Below, piece after piece: positions 43,297-51,032 of a stretch of 64,000 nucleotides of DNA. The stretch is from Candidatus Iainarchaeum sp. Lineage in GTDB: Archaea > Iainarchaeota > Iainarchaeia > Iainarchaeales > GCA-2688035. The notes under the pieces are model-generated. The model was not told where the DNA came from and ran no database searches. It worked only from the letters and a program-made list of their open reading frames with translations. The translations under genes and the position numbers were made by a program. Each line of letters opens with the position of its first letter. The first letter of the stretch is position 1. The stretch is taken from assembly GCA_017610205.1 (NCBI GenBank), contig JAFCCL010000007.1:57728-121727 (forward strand), written 5' to 3'.

Positions 43297-43752
43297 ATGG
43301 AACTAGAGATAACTGGAAAAAAAGAAAACAAGGCACTGCAAAGGCAGGAAGTGGAAATTGGCATAAAGAATGCAAAAATTACGCCAAGCAGAAAGGAACT
43401 ACGTCCAAAAATTGCAGCATTGGCTGGAGCAAAAGAAGAACTTGTAGTAATTGAACACATTGACCACTCTTTTGGCACAAGAGAAGGAAAAATAAAAGCA
43501 TGCATTTACGAAAACGAAGAGGTTCTGAAAAAAATAGAACCTGTACACTTTATTGAAAGGGACTTGGGCAAAAAAAAGAAAAAAGCCGAAGAAAAAAAAC
43601 CTGCTAAAGCCGAAGAAAAGAAAGCTGAAGGAGAAAAAAAGAAACCAGTAGAAAAATCTGCTGAAGGAAAACAGGAAGGAAAAGAAAAACCTGTTGAGGA
43701 AAAAAAAGCTGAAGGAAAACCTGCTGAAGGAAAAAAAGAAGGTGACAACTGA
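43297..43752 (+). CDS. rps24e: Ribosomal protein S24e (eS24) with charged tail
   Basis: An archaeal/eukaryotic small-subunit protein. The first 95 residues match S24e ([34 protein letters not shown], and [15 protein letters not shown]). The remaining 55 residues are a Lys/Glu/Ala/Pro/Gly low-complexity tail with repeats of the kind EKK(P)AEGK. The stop shares one base with the S27ae start (TGATG). Confidence 0.95.
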   Translation: MELEITGKKENKALQRQEVEIGIKNAKITPSRKELRPKIAALAGAKEELVVIEHIDHSFGTREGKIKACIYENEEVLKKIEPVHFIERDLGKKKKKAEEKKPAKAEEKKAEGEKKKPVEKSAEGKQEGKEKPVEEKKAEGKPAEGKKEGDN

Positions 43753-44096
43753 TGCCAAAAAGACAAAAAGAAAGAAAAGGAAAAAAGGTTAGAAAAAAGC
43801 ACCCAAAGCACCTTAAGTCAACATTATACGAAGCCAAAGGCTACACTGTTGAAAGAAAAAGAAGAAGCTGCCCAAAATGCGGAGCAGGAATTCTACTAGC
43901 AGAACACAAAAACAGGCTCAACTGCGGAAAATGTGGCTACACAGAATTCAAAAACAAAACTGAAGAAAAGACTGCTGAAACCAAAGAAAAAAAAGAAAAG
44001 GCAGATGAAAAGAAAGCCACTGAAGCCAAAGAAGAAAAAGCCACAGAAGAAAAGCATCAGGAAACCAAGGAAGAAAAAACAGGCGAAGTCAAATAA
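43752..44096 (+). CDS. rps27ae: Ribosomal protein S27ae (eS31) with charged tail
   Basis: A zinc-ribbon small-subunit protein. [23 protein letters not shown] gives the four zinc cysteines split as CPKC and CGKC. The N-terminal 40 residues are basic, and about 45 C-terminal residues are a Lys/Glu/Ala/Thr tail absent from most archaeal homologues, which are 50-60 aa. No ubiquitin-like domain is attached. It starts in a 1-nt overlap with S24e. Confidence 0.94.
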   Translation: MPKRQKERKGKKVRKKHPKHLKSTLYEAKGYTVERKRRSCPKCGAGILLAEHKNRLNCGKCGYTEFKNKTEEKTAETKEKKEKADEKKATEAKEEKATEEKHQETKEEKTGEVK

Positions 44097-44114
44097 AAAA
44101 AAAAAGGTTAGTAA

Positions 44115-44657
44115 ATGAGTATTGGACTTATTTTCAATATTTTTTTTGACGTTGCACTAATTGCACTTCCAATAGCATTTCTTTTTTCAAGAAAAAAAAA
44201 CCTGAAAAAGGCATTGCAGGAACTTGGCTTTGCAAAAATTAATGGACTAAGCCTTTTGAAAAAAACCCTGCTGCTTTTTGTTGCATTAATTATTGTATCA
44301 ATAGTGTTTACTGCAGCACTTGATTTTTTTGGGTTAAATGATCTAAACCTTGTATCAGAATCTGTTGAAAAAGTAAGTTCAATTATTCCCCTATTTTTCC
44401 TGATTGTAATTCTTCGGGTAATAAGCGAAGAGGTTTTCTTCAGAGGATTTCTTGTTGAAAAAATAGGAATTGTTGCAAGCAGCGGAATATTTGCATTGTT
44501 CCATATAGGATATGGAAGCGTTGCGGAAATAATAGGCGCGTTTGTTTTAGGAGTTATTTTAGCAAAAGCGTTCCAATTAAATAAAAACTTGTACCCAAAT
44601 ATACTGGCACACGCAGCATACAATGCAATTGCATTAAGCGCAATATTTTTGGTGTAA
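44115..44657 (+). CDS. CPBP-family intramembrane metalloprotease (CAAX/Abi type)
   Basis: Membrane proteases of this family cleave within or near membranes; some process prenylated proteins or bacteriocins. The 180-aa protein has about five hydrophobic helices. The catalytic motifs are present: SEEVFFRG with Glu105, Glu106 and Arg110, FALFH with His130, and HAAYN with His166 and Asn170. It sits between S27ae and the t6A genes with short gaps, so it is co-transcribed with housekeeping genes. Substrate unknown. Confidence 0.9.
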   Translation: MSIGLIFNIFFDVALIALPIAFLFSRKKNLKKALQELGFAKINGLSLLKKTLLLFVALIIVSIVFTAALDFFGLNDLNLVSESVEKVSSIIPLFFLIVILRVISEEVFFRGFLVEKIGIVASSGIFALFHIGYGSVAEIIGAFVLGVILAKAFQLNKNLYPNILAHAAYNAIALSAIFLV

Positions 44658-44662
44658 AAAAA

Positions 44663-45277
44663 ATGGCAATAATAAAAAAAGTGTTTCCAGGGAAAGAAAA
44701 GGAAATAACTGCAAAAGCTGCAAGAATAATGAAGGAGGGCGGCGTGGTAATTTTTCCAACAGAATCAAGCTATGGCATTGGAGTTGATGCCACAAATGAA
44801 ACAGCAATAAAAAAGATTGCGCCAATAAAAGGCCAGCCTGAAGAAAAAAACATTTCAATCATAGTTTCAAGTCAGGCACAGGCAGAACAATTTGGATTTG
44901 TAAAAGAGGAAGCAAAAAAGCTTGTTGAAAGATTTATGCCGGGACCACTAACCCTTATAGTGAAAAAAAAACCAGGCATTTCAAACTTGCTTGGAACCGA
45001 AACAATTGCATTCAGAATTTCAAGCAACCCAATAGCAAGATCTATTTGCACAGAGCTTGGCAACGGAATTACCGCAACAAGCGCAAACTTGCACGAAATG
45101 CCAAACATTTACTCAGGAAGAGAAGTAATAAAGCAGTTCAACAACAGAGTCCACATGATTATTGACGACGAAGAACTTGCACACAACACACCAAGCACAA
45201 TCTACAATGTACAAGAAAAAAGAATACTGAGAACAGGGCCAGTAACAGAATTGAGAATAAAACAGGCGCTTGGGTGA
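44663..45277 (+). CDS. sua5: Threonylcarbamoyl-AMP synthase (Sua5/YrdC)
   Basis: Makes threonylcarbamoyl-AMP from threonine, bicarbonate and ATP, the first step of t6A37 tRNA modification. The 204-aa protein has the YrdC domain only: VVIFPTESSYGIGVDATN, then KGQPEEKNISIIV, FMPGPLTLIV and TSANLH. The extra C-terminal Sua5 domain is absent, so it is the short YrdC form. It is followed 6 nt later by kae1, which uses its product. Confidence 0.94.
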   Translation: MAIIKKVFPGKEKEITAKAARIMKEGGVVIFPTESSYGIGVDATNETAIKKIAPIKGQPEEKNISIIVSSQAQAEQFGFVKEEAKKLVERFMPGPLTLIVKKKPGISNLLGTETIAFRISSNPIARSICTELGNGITATSANLHEMPNIYSGREVIKQFNNRVHMIIDDEELAHNTPSTIYNVQEKRILRTGPVTELRIKQALG

Positions 45278-45283
45278 TTAAAA

Positions 45284-46270
45284 ATGATATGTTGCGGTAT
45301 CGAGTCGACAGCACATAGCTTTGGAGTTGCAATTGTCTCCGACAAAAGAGGCAAATGCAACATTCTTGCAAACGAAAAGCATTCAGTTATAACAAAGCAA
45401 GGCGGTTTGATTCCAAGAGAACTTGCAGTTCACCACCAAAAATATGCAGTGCGAGTTCTTAAAGAGGCTTTGAAAAAAGCAAACCTGGAATTAAAGGACA
45501 TTGATTTAATTTCATTCTCTATTGGCCCCGGCATTGGCCCAGCATTACAGGCAGGAGCAGTTACAGCACGAGCTCTTGCGCTTGCAAACAACAAGCCATT
45601 GCTTGGAGTAAACCACTGCGTTGGACATGTTGAAATTGGAAAGGCATTAACTGGTTGTAAGGACCCAATTGTTGTTTACGTAAGCGGGGCAAATACTCAA
45701 ATAATTGGTTATGAAAAAGGAAAGTACAGGGTTTACGGCGAAACACTGGATATAGGGATTGGCAATCTTCTGGATACATTTGGAAGAAAGCTTGGATTGG
45801 GTTTTCCTGCAGGGCCAATTTTGGACGGGATGTATTTTAAGGGAAAAAAATATGTTGAACTTCCATACACAGTAAAAGGAATGGATCTAGCATTTTCCGG
45901 ATTGCAGACGGCGGCAGTGCAGAAGATAGGAAAGGAGAGGAAAGAGGACTTGGCTTACTCTCTGCTCCACAATGCTTTTGCAATGGTTGCAGAGGTTTCT
46001 GAAAGGGCTTTGGCGCACACTGAAAAAAAGGAATTGTTAATTACTGGAGGGGTAGCTGCAAGCAAGGCTTTAAGGCAAATGCTTCAAAAAATGTGTGATG
46101 AAAGGAAATGCAGGCTGTTTGTACCGCCTTTTGCAGCATGCCTTGACAACGGATTACTGCCTGCATGGCTTGGCATTGTAGAATACAAAGCAGGAAACAG
46201 AATGAAGGTTGAAGAATCTGCCGTTGACCAAAGGCAGAGAACTGATTCAATTGAAGTAAACTGGCTCTGA
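45284..46270 (+). CDS. kae1: KEOPS subunit Kae1 (t6A synthase)
   Basis: Transfers the threonylcarbamoyl group to A37 of ANN-decoding tRNAs within the KEOPS complex. The 328-aa protein has ICCGIESTAHSFGVAIV, the metal-binding His111 and His115 in VNHCVGHVEIG, YVSGANTQIIGY, and a late Asp in CLDNG. It is not fused to Bud32, unlike in many euryarchaea; a separate bud32 lies at 58490. It ends the L7Ae operon; a hairpin plus T-tract follows at 46419-46439. Confidence 0.97.
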   Translation: MICCGIESTAHSFGVAIVSDKRGKCNILANEKHSVITKQGGLIPRELAVHHQKYAVRVLKEALKKANLELKDIDLISFSIGPGIGPALQAGAVTARALALANNKPLLGVNHCVGHVEIGKALTGCKDPIVVYVSGANTQIIGYEKGKYRVYGETLDIGIGNLLDTFGRKLGLGFPAGPILDGMYFKGKKYVELPYTVKGMDLAFSGLQTAAVQKIGKERKEDLAYSLLHNAFAMVAEVSERALAHTEKKELLITGGVAASKALRQMLQKMCDERKCRLFVPPFAACLDNGLLPAWLGIVEYKAGNRMKVEESAVDQRQRTDSIEVNWL

Positions 46271-46418
46271 CTTCTACATAATGCAAGAGCTTATTTGCAA
46301 AATTTTTGGAGTATGAGGCAATTAGATATATATATGTGTATATCTTGAGCATATAAAATCCTGAAATTAAGGGCAATACGAAGAAAAAGCCTTATTATGG
46401 GCATTTTTAAGGGATTTG

Positions 46419-46439
46419 AGCCATATTTTGGCTTTTTTT
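46419..46439 (+). terminator. Short hairpin plus T7 between kae1 and the permease
   Basis: AGCCA (46419-46423) pairs with TGGCT (46429-46433) around a 5-nt loop, running into seven Ts on the plus strand. It would end the kae1 transcript before the convergent permease gene. Upstream at about 46325-46346 there is also an AGATATA/TATATCT inverted repeat. Confidence 0.45.
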
Positions 46440-46455
46440 CAGGTCCAACAAGGCG

Positions 46456-47775
46456 TTATTTGATTCTTTTAAGCACGTAATAGGCTGGTAAGCCCAAAAG
46501 AATAGCAATAGAACCAAATACAGCTGCTCCAAAGTCTATTCTGCTAATCATGAAAATTGACGCAATAACACCAATAAGGGGAATAATTGGAACTTTTCCA
46601 ATACTGCCTGGAATGCGAAAGATGCGTTCCTGCTTTGGCTTTGACAAGCGCATTACTATGACAGCAAGATTTACCATAAAAAACATTGCAAAAATTGCAA
46701 AAGTTGTCACAAAAGCAACATGCCTCAATCCACCTGAAAACACAAGAAGCATTGCAATTATTGATGTTACTGCAATTGAAACAAAAGGGGTTTTTGTTTT
46801 GCTATGGACTTTTGAAATTATTCCAGGAAGGCTGTTGTCCGAAGCCATTCCATACAAAAGCCTTGACACAGCAACAAGGATTATCAGGACAGTGCTTGCA
46901 GTGGCAAACAATGCAATAAATGAAAAAATTACAGCGCCCATTGGACCAAGCACTGTTCCTGCAACAAGTGAAATTGGCGCAGGAGTTAAAGCAAGCTCTT
47001 GCCAGGGAACAATGCTTATTGCACTAATTGAAACAAGAACGTAAAGAATTGTTGAAATTACAAGGGAAATTAAAATTGCCTTTGGAACAGCATGTCTTGC
47101 ATTAACTGTTTCCTCACTAATGTTTGCAATGTCTTCAAAACCAATATATGCAAAGAAAATTAATGCAGCAGCAATTGTAACATTGTTCAGCATTCCAGGC
47201 AGGGAAATGTTTGGTGCAGTTGAAGAAAAATAATCAACCGTTCCAAAGAAAGGAACTGCCATAAAAATTATCAGAATAAGCCCTGCAATTGCAACCAAAG
47301 TAAAGCCCATATTAAGCCTTGCACTTTCTTTTACCCCCAAAAAGTTTACAATTGAAAGAATTGCAATTACACCAATTGCAGTAAGCACAAGTTCTGTTCC
47401 AAACAAAGCATTGAAATATCCTGCAAAGCCAATTGCAACAGCTGAAACAGAAATCATTGCAACAAACAACGAAATCCAACCCATAAGAAAGCCAAAAAGG
47501 TTTGAACTAAAAGCATGCTTTACATAAGTATATTCTGCGGCAGACCTTGGAAACATGCTGCTTAATTCACAATAGCTCAAAGCAGTGAAAGAGGCAATTG
47601 CCGCAGCCAAAATAAAGGAAAGCCAGACACTGTTTCCGGCAATTCCAGCAGCCTCCCCAATTAAAGCATAGATTCCTGCACCCAAAATAATTCCAAGGCC
47701 GTAAATAACTGCTTCAGTAAGGGAAAGAGTTCTTTCAAGATGAGAAGGACTTGGCTGATATAGTGGATGACGCAA
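46456..47775 (-). CDS. APC-superfamily amino acid permease
   Basis: A secondary transporter of the amino acid-polyamine-organocation type in the cytoplasmic membrane. The protein is about 440 aa with about 12 transmembrane helices. Helix 1 contains YGLGIILGAGIYALIGEAAG, the conserved broken-helix motif; FFAYIGFEDIANISEET in the middle is also typical. The frame runs back to 47862 without a stop, but that overlaps the preceding gene. The likely start is a TTG at 47775, 7 nt after AGGTG. The substrate is not evident. It follows a 4-TM protein on the same strand. Confidence 0.9.
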   Translation of the reverse strand: MRHPLYQPSPSHLERTLSLTEAVIYGLGIILGAGIYALIGEAAGIAGNSVWLSFILAAAIASFTALSYCELSSMFPRSAAEYTYVKHAFSSNLFGFLMGWISLFVAMISVSAVAIGFAGYFNALFGTELVLTAIGVIAILSIVNFLGVKESARLNMGFTLVAIAGLILIIFMAVPFFGTVDYFSSTAPNISLPGMLNNVTIAAALIFFAYIGFEDIANISEETVNARHAVPKAILISLVISTILYVLVSISAISIVPWQELALTPAPISLVAGTVLGPMGAVIFSFIALFATASTVLIILVAVSRLLYGMASDNSLPGIISKVHSKTKTPFVSIAVTSIIAMLLVFSGGLRHVAFVTTFAIFAMFFMVNLAVIVMRLSKPKQERIFRIPGSIGKVPIIPLIGVIASIFMISRIDFGAAVFGSIAILLGLPAYYVLKRIK

Positions 47776-47785
47776 ACGCAAACAC

Positions 47786-48337
47786 CTAACCTTTTCTGTA
47801 GTCTGCAGTAAACCTGTACATGTAATAAAAAGCGCAGAGAATTGCAATGGCAATAATTGCATTGATTATTGTTGTAGCAGGCGAAGTAAGACCTATTCTG
47901 CTCCAGGGAATTAATTCAAGCTCCGGGTCAAAATAGGCATAAATTGCAACAACCACTGCTGCAACAAACATGAAATCAATTAAAAGCAAGGCAGGAGCTC
48001 TTGGATCATGCCTTGCATTGCGCAGTTTTTCCTTTGCAGCCTGCTTTATAATTCCTGGCGCAGATTTTTCTGCCTTAAAAAGCAAGGGCTGCCTTTTCAT
48101 AATTGCATAGGAAAGAACTGCCAAAACAATTATTGACATTGCAAGAACCATAATATCAGCAGGGTCAAAAACAGGCTTTAGCTCAATAAGCCTCAAAGAA
48201 AAATTAAGGCGCAATCCCAAAATCTGCAAAGCCTGCACAACAATCAAAATAAGAAGCAGAAGCTGGGCAAACACCATGCAAATAATCCGCCAGTCACGCC
48301 TTATAATTCCACGATCAACACGTTTTACTAAAGCCAT
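47786..48337 (-). CDS. Hypothetical four-helix membrane protein, 183 aa
   Basis: I do not recognise the family. From the ATG at 48337 the protein has a basic N-terminus (MALVKRVDRGIIRRDW) and four hydrophobic segments: about residues 19-43, 57-79, 115-138 and 155-176. The loop between helices 2 and 3 is basic. A TATA-like TTTTTATA on this strand about 32 nt upstream supports 48337 over the longer frame from 48397. It lies directly upstream of the permease gene, so the two are likely co-transcribed. Confidence 0.7.
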   Translation of the reverse strand: MALVKRVDRGIIRRDWRIICMVFAQLLLLILIVVQALQILGLRLNFSLRLIELKPVFDPADIMVLAMSIIVLAVLSYAIMKRQPLLFKAEKSAPGIIKQAAKEKLRNARHDPRAPALLLIDFMFVAAVVVAIYAYFDPELELIPWSRIGLTSPATTIINAIIAIAILCAFYYMYRFTADYRKG

Positions 48338-48426
48338 TTCAGGAAAAAATAAGTGCTTTAAAGTATAAAAAGATTGCTCGAGGGCAATTGCAAACATTTT
48401 TTTAGTAAAAAGGAGAAGGTTTTACT

Positions 48427-48663
48427 ATGAATCCAAATAGAAAGGTAAGCAGGACAAAGAGAAAGCTTGTAAAGTTTACTGGAACAAAACAGCCAAAAGA
48501 GGACTTAAGAAAGCTTGTTGCTTTCCACAGCCTCAAAGACCCAGAGCATGTTCTAAGGGTTGCCTCGCCAAAAAAGCTTGCCGTGGAAACAAGCGCATTG
48601 CAGAAAAATTTCCCACAAATTGGAAAAAGGATTGCAAAAAAAAACCGGCAGCCGAAAGGATAG
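48427..48663 (+). CDS. Hypothetical basic protein, 78 aa
   Basis: Not recognised. The protein is short, basic at both ends (NPNRKVSRTKRKLVKF and KRIAKKNRQPKG) with a middle that reads like a small helical domain (DLRKLVAFHSLKDPEHVLRV). The ATG at 48427 is preceded by GGAGAAGG. It is the first of three same-strand genes with short gaps (48427, 48669, about 49100), probably an operon, with no known function for any of them. Confidence 0.6.
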   Translation: MNPNRKVSRTKRKLVKFTGTKQPKEDLRKLVAFHSLKDPEHVLRVASPKKLAVETSALQKNFPQIGKRIAKKNRQPKG

Positions 48664-48668
48664 CAATA

Positions 48669-49088
48669 ATGAAAAAGCTCGATTCCCTTGGAAAGCCGAG
48701 GGTTGAAGAAGGGCTGGAAAAGGGTTTTGCCTTGCAAGAGTTACTGAGATATCCTGACGCAAAAAGCCTTGCTTCATTTTTTGGGATGGCAACGCCTGAA
48801 AGGGTTAGGAAGTTAAAACAACTTGGATTAAGCCAAATCATGGCAAGGAGACTGAGCCCTTTGATTGAAAGGCACGGTTTTGAAAAAACTGCCGCATTTA
48901 TTGACGGAATAAAGAGAGGGGGTCATGACCCAAACAAAGTGAGCATTATAACCTACTTGGATTTTTACCAGACAGGCACACTAGGCATATCATGGCCTAA
49001 AAAAAAAGCTAGAAAAACTAAGGATTCTGGCAGAAACCGCGAACGCAATGATTTTTCAGAGGTCTGGAAGCAGAACCCGCTTTGTTGA
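48669..49088 (+). CDS. Hypothetical protein, 139 aa, possibly frameshifted at an A9 tract
   Basis: Not recognised. The first 110 residues look helical and ordinary (LQELLRYPDAKSLASFFGMATPE and GLSQIMARRLSPLIERHGF). Then comes a run of nine As at 48999-49007. In the given frame the last 30 residues are very polar. If one A is removed, a different frame continues for about 50 codons with more protein-like composition (for example LEKLRILAETANAMIFQRSG). So the true C-terminus is uncertain. It overlaps the frame of the next gene. Confidence 0.55.
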   Translation: MKKLDSLGKPRVEEGLEKGFALQELLRYPDAKSLASFFGMATPERVRKLKQLGLSQIMARRLSPLIERHGFEKTAAFIDGIKRGGHDPNKVSIITYLDFYQTGTLGISWPKKKARKTKDSGRNRERNDFSEVWKQNPLC

Positions 49089-49099
49089 CTTCAGAAGAT

Positions 49100-49750
49100 A
49101 TGGCAAATCATTATTTTCAAAAAAAATTCAGGTTTTCAAGGGAAAAGAGGACTGGGCTTGTTAAAAAAGGCATCAGCCCATTCAGCTTTGTTGGAAATGT
49201 AAAAAGAATCGTTAGCTCAAATATAATAATGAGCCATGGTGAGAGGCACGCGTTTTACATGGAAGTTCCCGAAATTGTAGCCCTGATAAGGGAAACAAAA
49301 CCAAAAAGGCAGCATTTGAAAAACGCTCTTGCCTACGCAGACATACATCTGTTCCAACCCAAAGAAGGATTGCCAGACAGGATTCATATCTATGAGCTGC
49401 AGTCAGACATCGTTGCAAAGCTGGGTTCCAAAAACAGAGAACGTTATGAAAGCTGGCCAGAACTTGCAATCCTTGGAATGGCGGAATTTGCGGCAAAAAA
49501 CGGCTTTGAGGAAATCACGATGTCAAGCCCGCATCTAATAAAGCAGGTTTGGCCGCACCTTGGAAAAAGACTAATGCAACAGCTTTATTACGAACTTCCG
49601 GAAAAGATGGGCTTTCAATTGTGGCAAAGCAAAGTAAAGCTGTCTTACATTGATAGCGCATTTGGTGAGCAGCAAACAGGCAAAAGCCCTGTCTTCTGGT
49701 TCATAAAAGTGGCAAACCTGAAAAAAGCGTATCTGGAATTCTTCAAGTGA
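49100..49750 (+). CDS. Hypothetical protein, about 216 aa, with an ELQSD motif
   Basis: Function unknown. The frame is open from 49052, with TTG codons at 49082 and 49085 and an ATG at 49100; the ATG is used here. The middle contains HIYELQSDIVAKLG followed about 20 residues later by PELAILGMAEFAAKNGFEEI. An E-x-Q-S-D motif with this downstream helix pattern reminds me of domains in large phage and mobile-element polyvalent proteins, but I cannot confirm that. It is the last gene of a three-gene group and converges with the winged-helix regulator. Confidence 0.65.
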   Translation: MANHYFQKKFRFSREKRTGLVKKGISPFSFVGNVKRIVSSNIIMSHGERHAFYMEVPEIVALIRETKPKRQHLKNALAYADIHLFQPKEGLPDRIHIYELQSDIVAKLGSKNRERYESWPELAILGMAEFAAKNGFEEITMSSPHLIKQVWPHLGKRLMQQLYYELPEKMGFQLWQSKVKLSYIDSAFGEQQTGKSPVFWFIKVANLKKAYLEFFK

Positions 49751-49753
49751 GGC

Positions 49754-50182
49754 TTATCCCTCAACCTTTAGCCCGAATTCCTCGTCAATTTCCCTTGCAG
49801 TCTTTTTCATTTTTGCAAAAATCCGGTCAATGTCTTCCTCAATTTCTTCAATGATTCTGACCATGGACCTGCTTCTTGAAAGGTAATGACGACCATGCCT
49901 TACAACAAGACCAGAGAGCTGCAGGTTGTTGAGGTGATTAACAACACTGCCCCTGCTCATTCCAACCTTTTCAGCAAGCTCTGTGCTTGTCAAAGGCATT
50001 GCCTTTTCCGTAGCTGCAACAACCTGCCTAAAGATATGTGCAGCTGTTTTCTCTCTGTCAATTGCCTCAAAAAAGCCCAAGCTGCGGCAAATCCACTCAA
50101 ATTCGCTTTCAGGCGAAGGAGTAAACGGCCTTTCAATCCTCCTAATAACAATCTTAAAAGAAGCAGGCCTTTTCAGTTCCAT
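49754..50182 (-). CDS. Winged-helix (ArsR-like) transcriptional regulator
   Basis: A DNA-binding regulator of about 142 aa. The recognition domain lies at about residues 60-100: LTSTELAEKVGMSRGSVVNHLNNLQLSGLVV then RHGRHYLS as the wing. A charged C-terminal helix (EEIEEDIDRIFAKMKKTAREID) probably dimerises. The ATG at 50182 has a TATA-like TTTTTATT about 25 nt upstream on this strand. It is divergent from grpE-dnaK-dnaJ, across an intergenic region with three GTTTAAA boxes, so heat-shock control is a reasonable but unproven guess. Confidence 0.82.
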   Translation of the reverse strand: MELKRPASFKIVIRRIERPFTPSPESEFEWICRSLGFFEAIDREKTAAHIFRQVVAATEKAMPLTSTELAEKVGMSRGSVVNHLNNLQLSGLVVRHGRHYLSRSRSMVRIIEEIEEDIDRIFAKMKKTAREIDEEFGLKVEG

Positions 50183-50219
50183 ACAAAACAACCAGCAAAG
50201 AAAAGAATAAAAAGGTTTT

Positions 50220-50293
50220 GTTTAAAGAATTCTGTAAATGTTTAAACAATTTAGTCATTTTTCTTATTTTGAACAATGGTTAGCTGTTTAAAC
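50220..50293. promoter_or_regulatory. Three GTTTAAA boxes between the regulator and grpE
   Basis: GTTTAAAG at 50220-50227, GTTTAAAC at 50240-50247 and GTTTAAAC at 50286-50293. The first two are exactly 20 nt apart. The third is centred about 26 nt before the grpE ATG, so it may serve as the TATA box. The others could be operator sites for the divergent winged-helix protein. Confidence 0.4.
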
Positions 50294-50315
50294 TTTTCGA
50301 AGATTTGGTGTTTTA

Positions 50316-50810
50316 ATGGAAAAAGGAAAGAACAAGGGAAAACATAAAAGCGGAGAAACAGCAAAGCTTAAGGAAGCAGAAATTGCCGAACTTAAGGATT
50401 CCCTGCAAAGGCTTCAGGCAGAATTTGAAAACAGCAGGAAAAGAATGGAAAAGGAAAAGCAGGATTTTGTTAAACTTGCAAATGCAGGAATTGTAAAAGA
50501 GCTTTTGCCATTGCTTGACAGTGTCAAAGCAGCAGAAAAGCATTTGGATGAACAGGAAAGGGTTTCAAAAGAAGATGCTTTGAAGGGAATGGAAACATTG
50601 AAACAGCAATTGGGGAAAGTTCTTAAAGACCACGGCATTGAAAAAATAGATTGTGTTGGAAAAGAATTTGACCCAATGAGGGATGAATGTGTAATGCAGG
50701 GAAAAGACGAAAGCAAGAAAGACGAAGTTGTTTTGGAGGAACTGCAAAAAGGATATATGCTAAACGGAAAAATTTTAAGGCACGCAAAAGTGAAGGTGAA
50801 CAAATTATGA
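50316..50810 (+). CDS. grpE: Nucleotide exchange factor GrpE
   Basis: Releases ADP from DnaK. The 164-aa protein has a charged N-terminus, a long coiled coil (about residues 18-70, with SLQRLQAEFENSRKRM) and a C-terminal beta domain ending MLNGKILRHAKVKVNK, with the GrpE signature around FDPMRDECVMQ. It heads grpE-dnaK-dnaJ; this system in archaea is of bacterial origin by ancient transfer. Its stop overlaps a 23-codon mini-ORF. Confidence 0.95.
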   Translation: MEKGKNKGKHKSGETAKLKEAEIAELKDSLQRLQAEFENSRKRMEKEKQDFVKLANAGIVKELLPLLDSVKAAEKHLDEQERVSKEDALKGMETLKQQLGKVLKDHGIEKIDCVGKEFDPMRDECVMQGKDESKKDEVVLEELQKGYMLNGKILRHAKVKVNKL

Positions 50811-50878
50811 CATTTAAACCAAATCCGGCGGAATTTCCGGAAGAATTTATGCCAGAGCACCCGCCAATAGGAAGCTAA
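50807..50878 (+). CDS. Possible 23-aa mini-ORF after grpE
   Basis: An ATG in a 4-nt ATGA overlap with the grpE stop opens a 23-codon frame (MTFKPNPAEFPEEFMPEHPP and three more residues). The peptide is acidic and Pro-rich. Overlap geometry matches translational coupling elsewhere in the window, and GAAGGTGAA precedes it. It may be a leader or simply a chance frame before the A-rich spacer. Confidence 0.25.
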   Translation: MTFKPNPAEFPEEFMPEHPPIGS

Positions 50879-51032
50879 AAAAAGAAAACAAAAAAAATAA
50901 AAAATAAAATTGGAAAAAATAAAAAAATAATTTTTAAAAAAAGAAAAAAAAATAATTGGAAAAATTCAAAAAAAAAAAGATTAATTGGAAAAAAATTAAA
51001 AAGAATTTTTAAAAACGGAGGAATGATAAAAA
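50879..51032 (+). promoter_or_regulatory. Extremely A-rich leader region of dnaK
   Basis: About 125 nt almost entirely A and T on this strand, mostly A, with the motif ATTGGAAAAA repeated three to four times and AATTTTTAAAAA twice. The second of these, near 51003-51014, may be the dnaK TATA box. It ends in the RBS GGAGG about 10 nt before the ATG. No gene is seen. Confidence 0.5.

Noticed and set aside
46325..46346. Near-palindromic TA-rich sequence read as a possible CRISPR or attachment site
   Set aside because: Single copy, no spacers or tRNA nearby; a terminator or promoter element between convergent genes is more likely.
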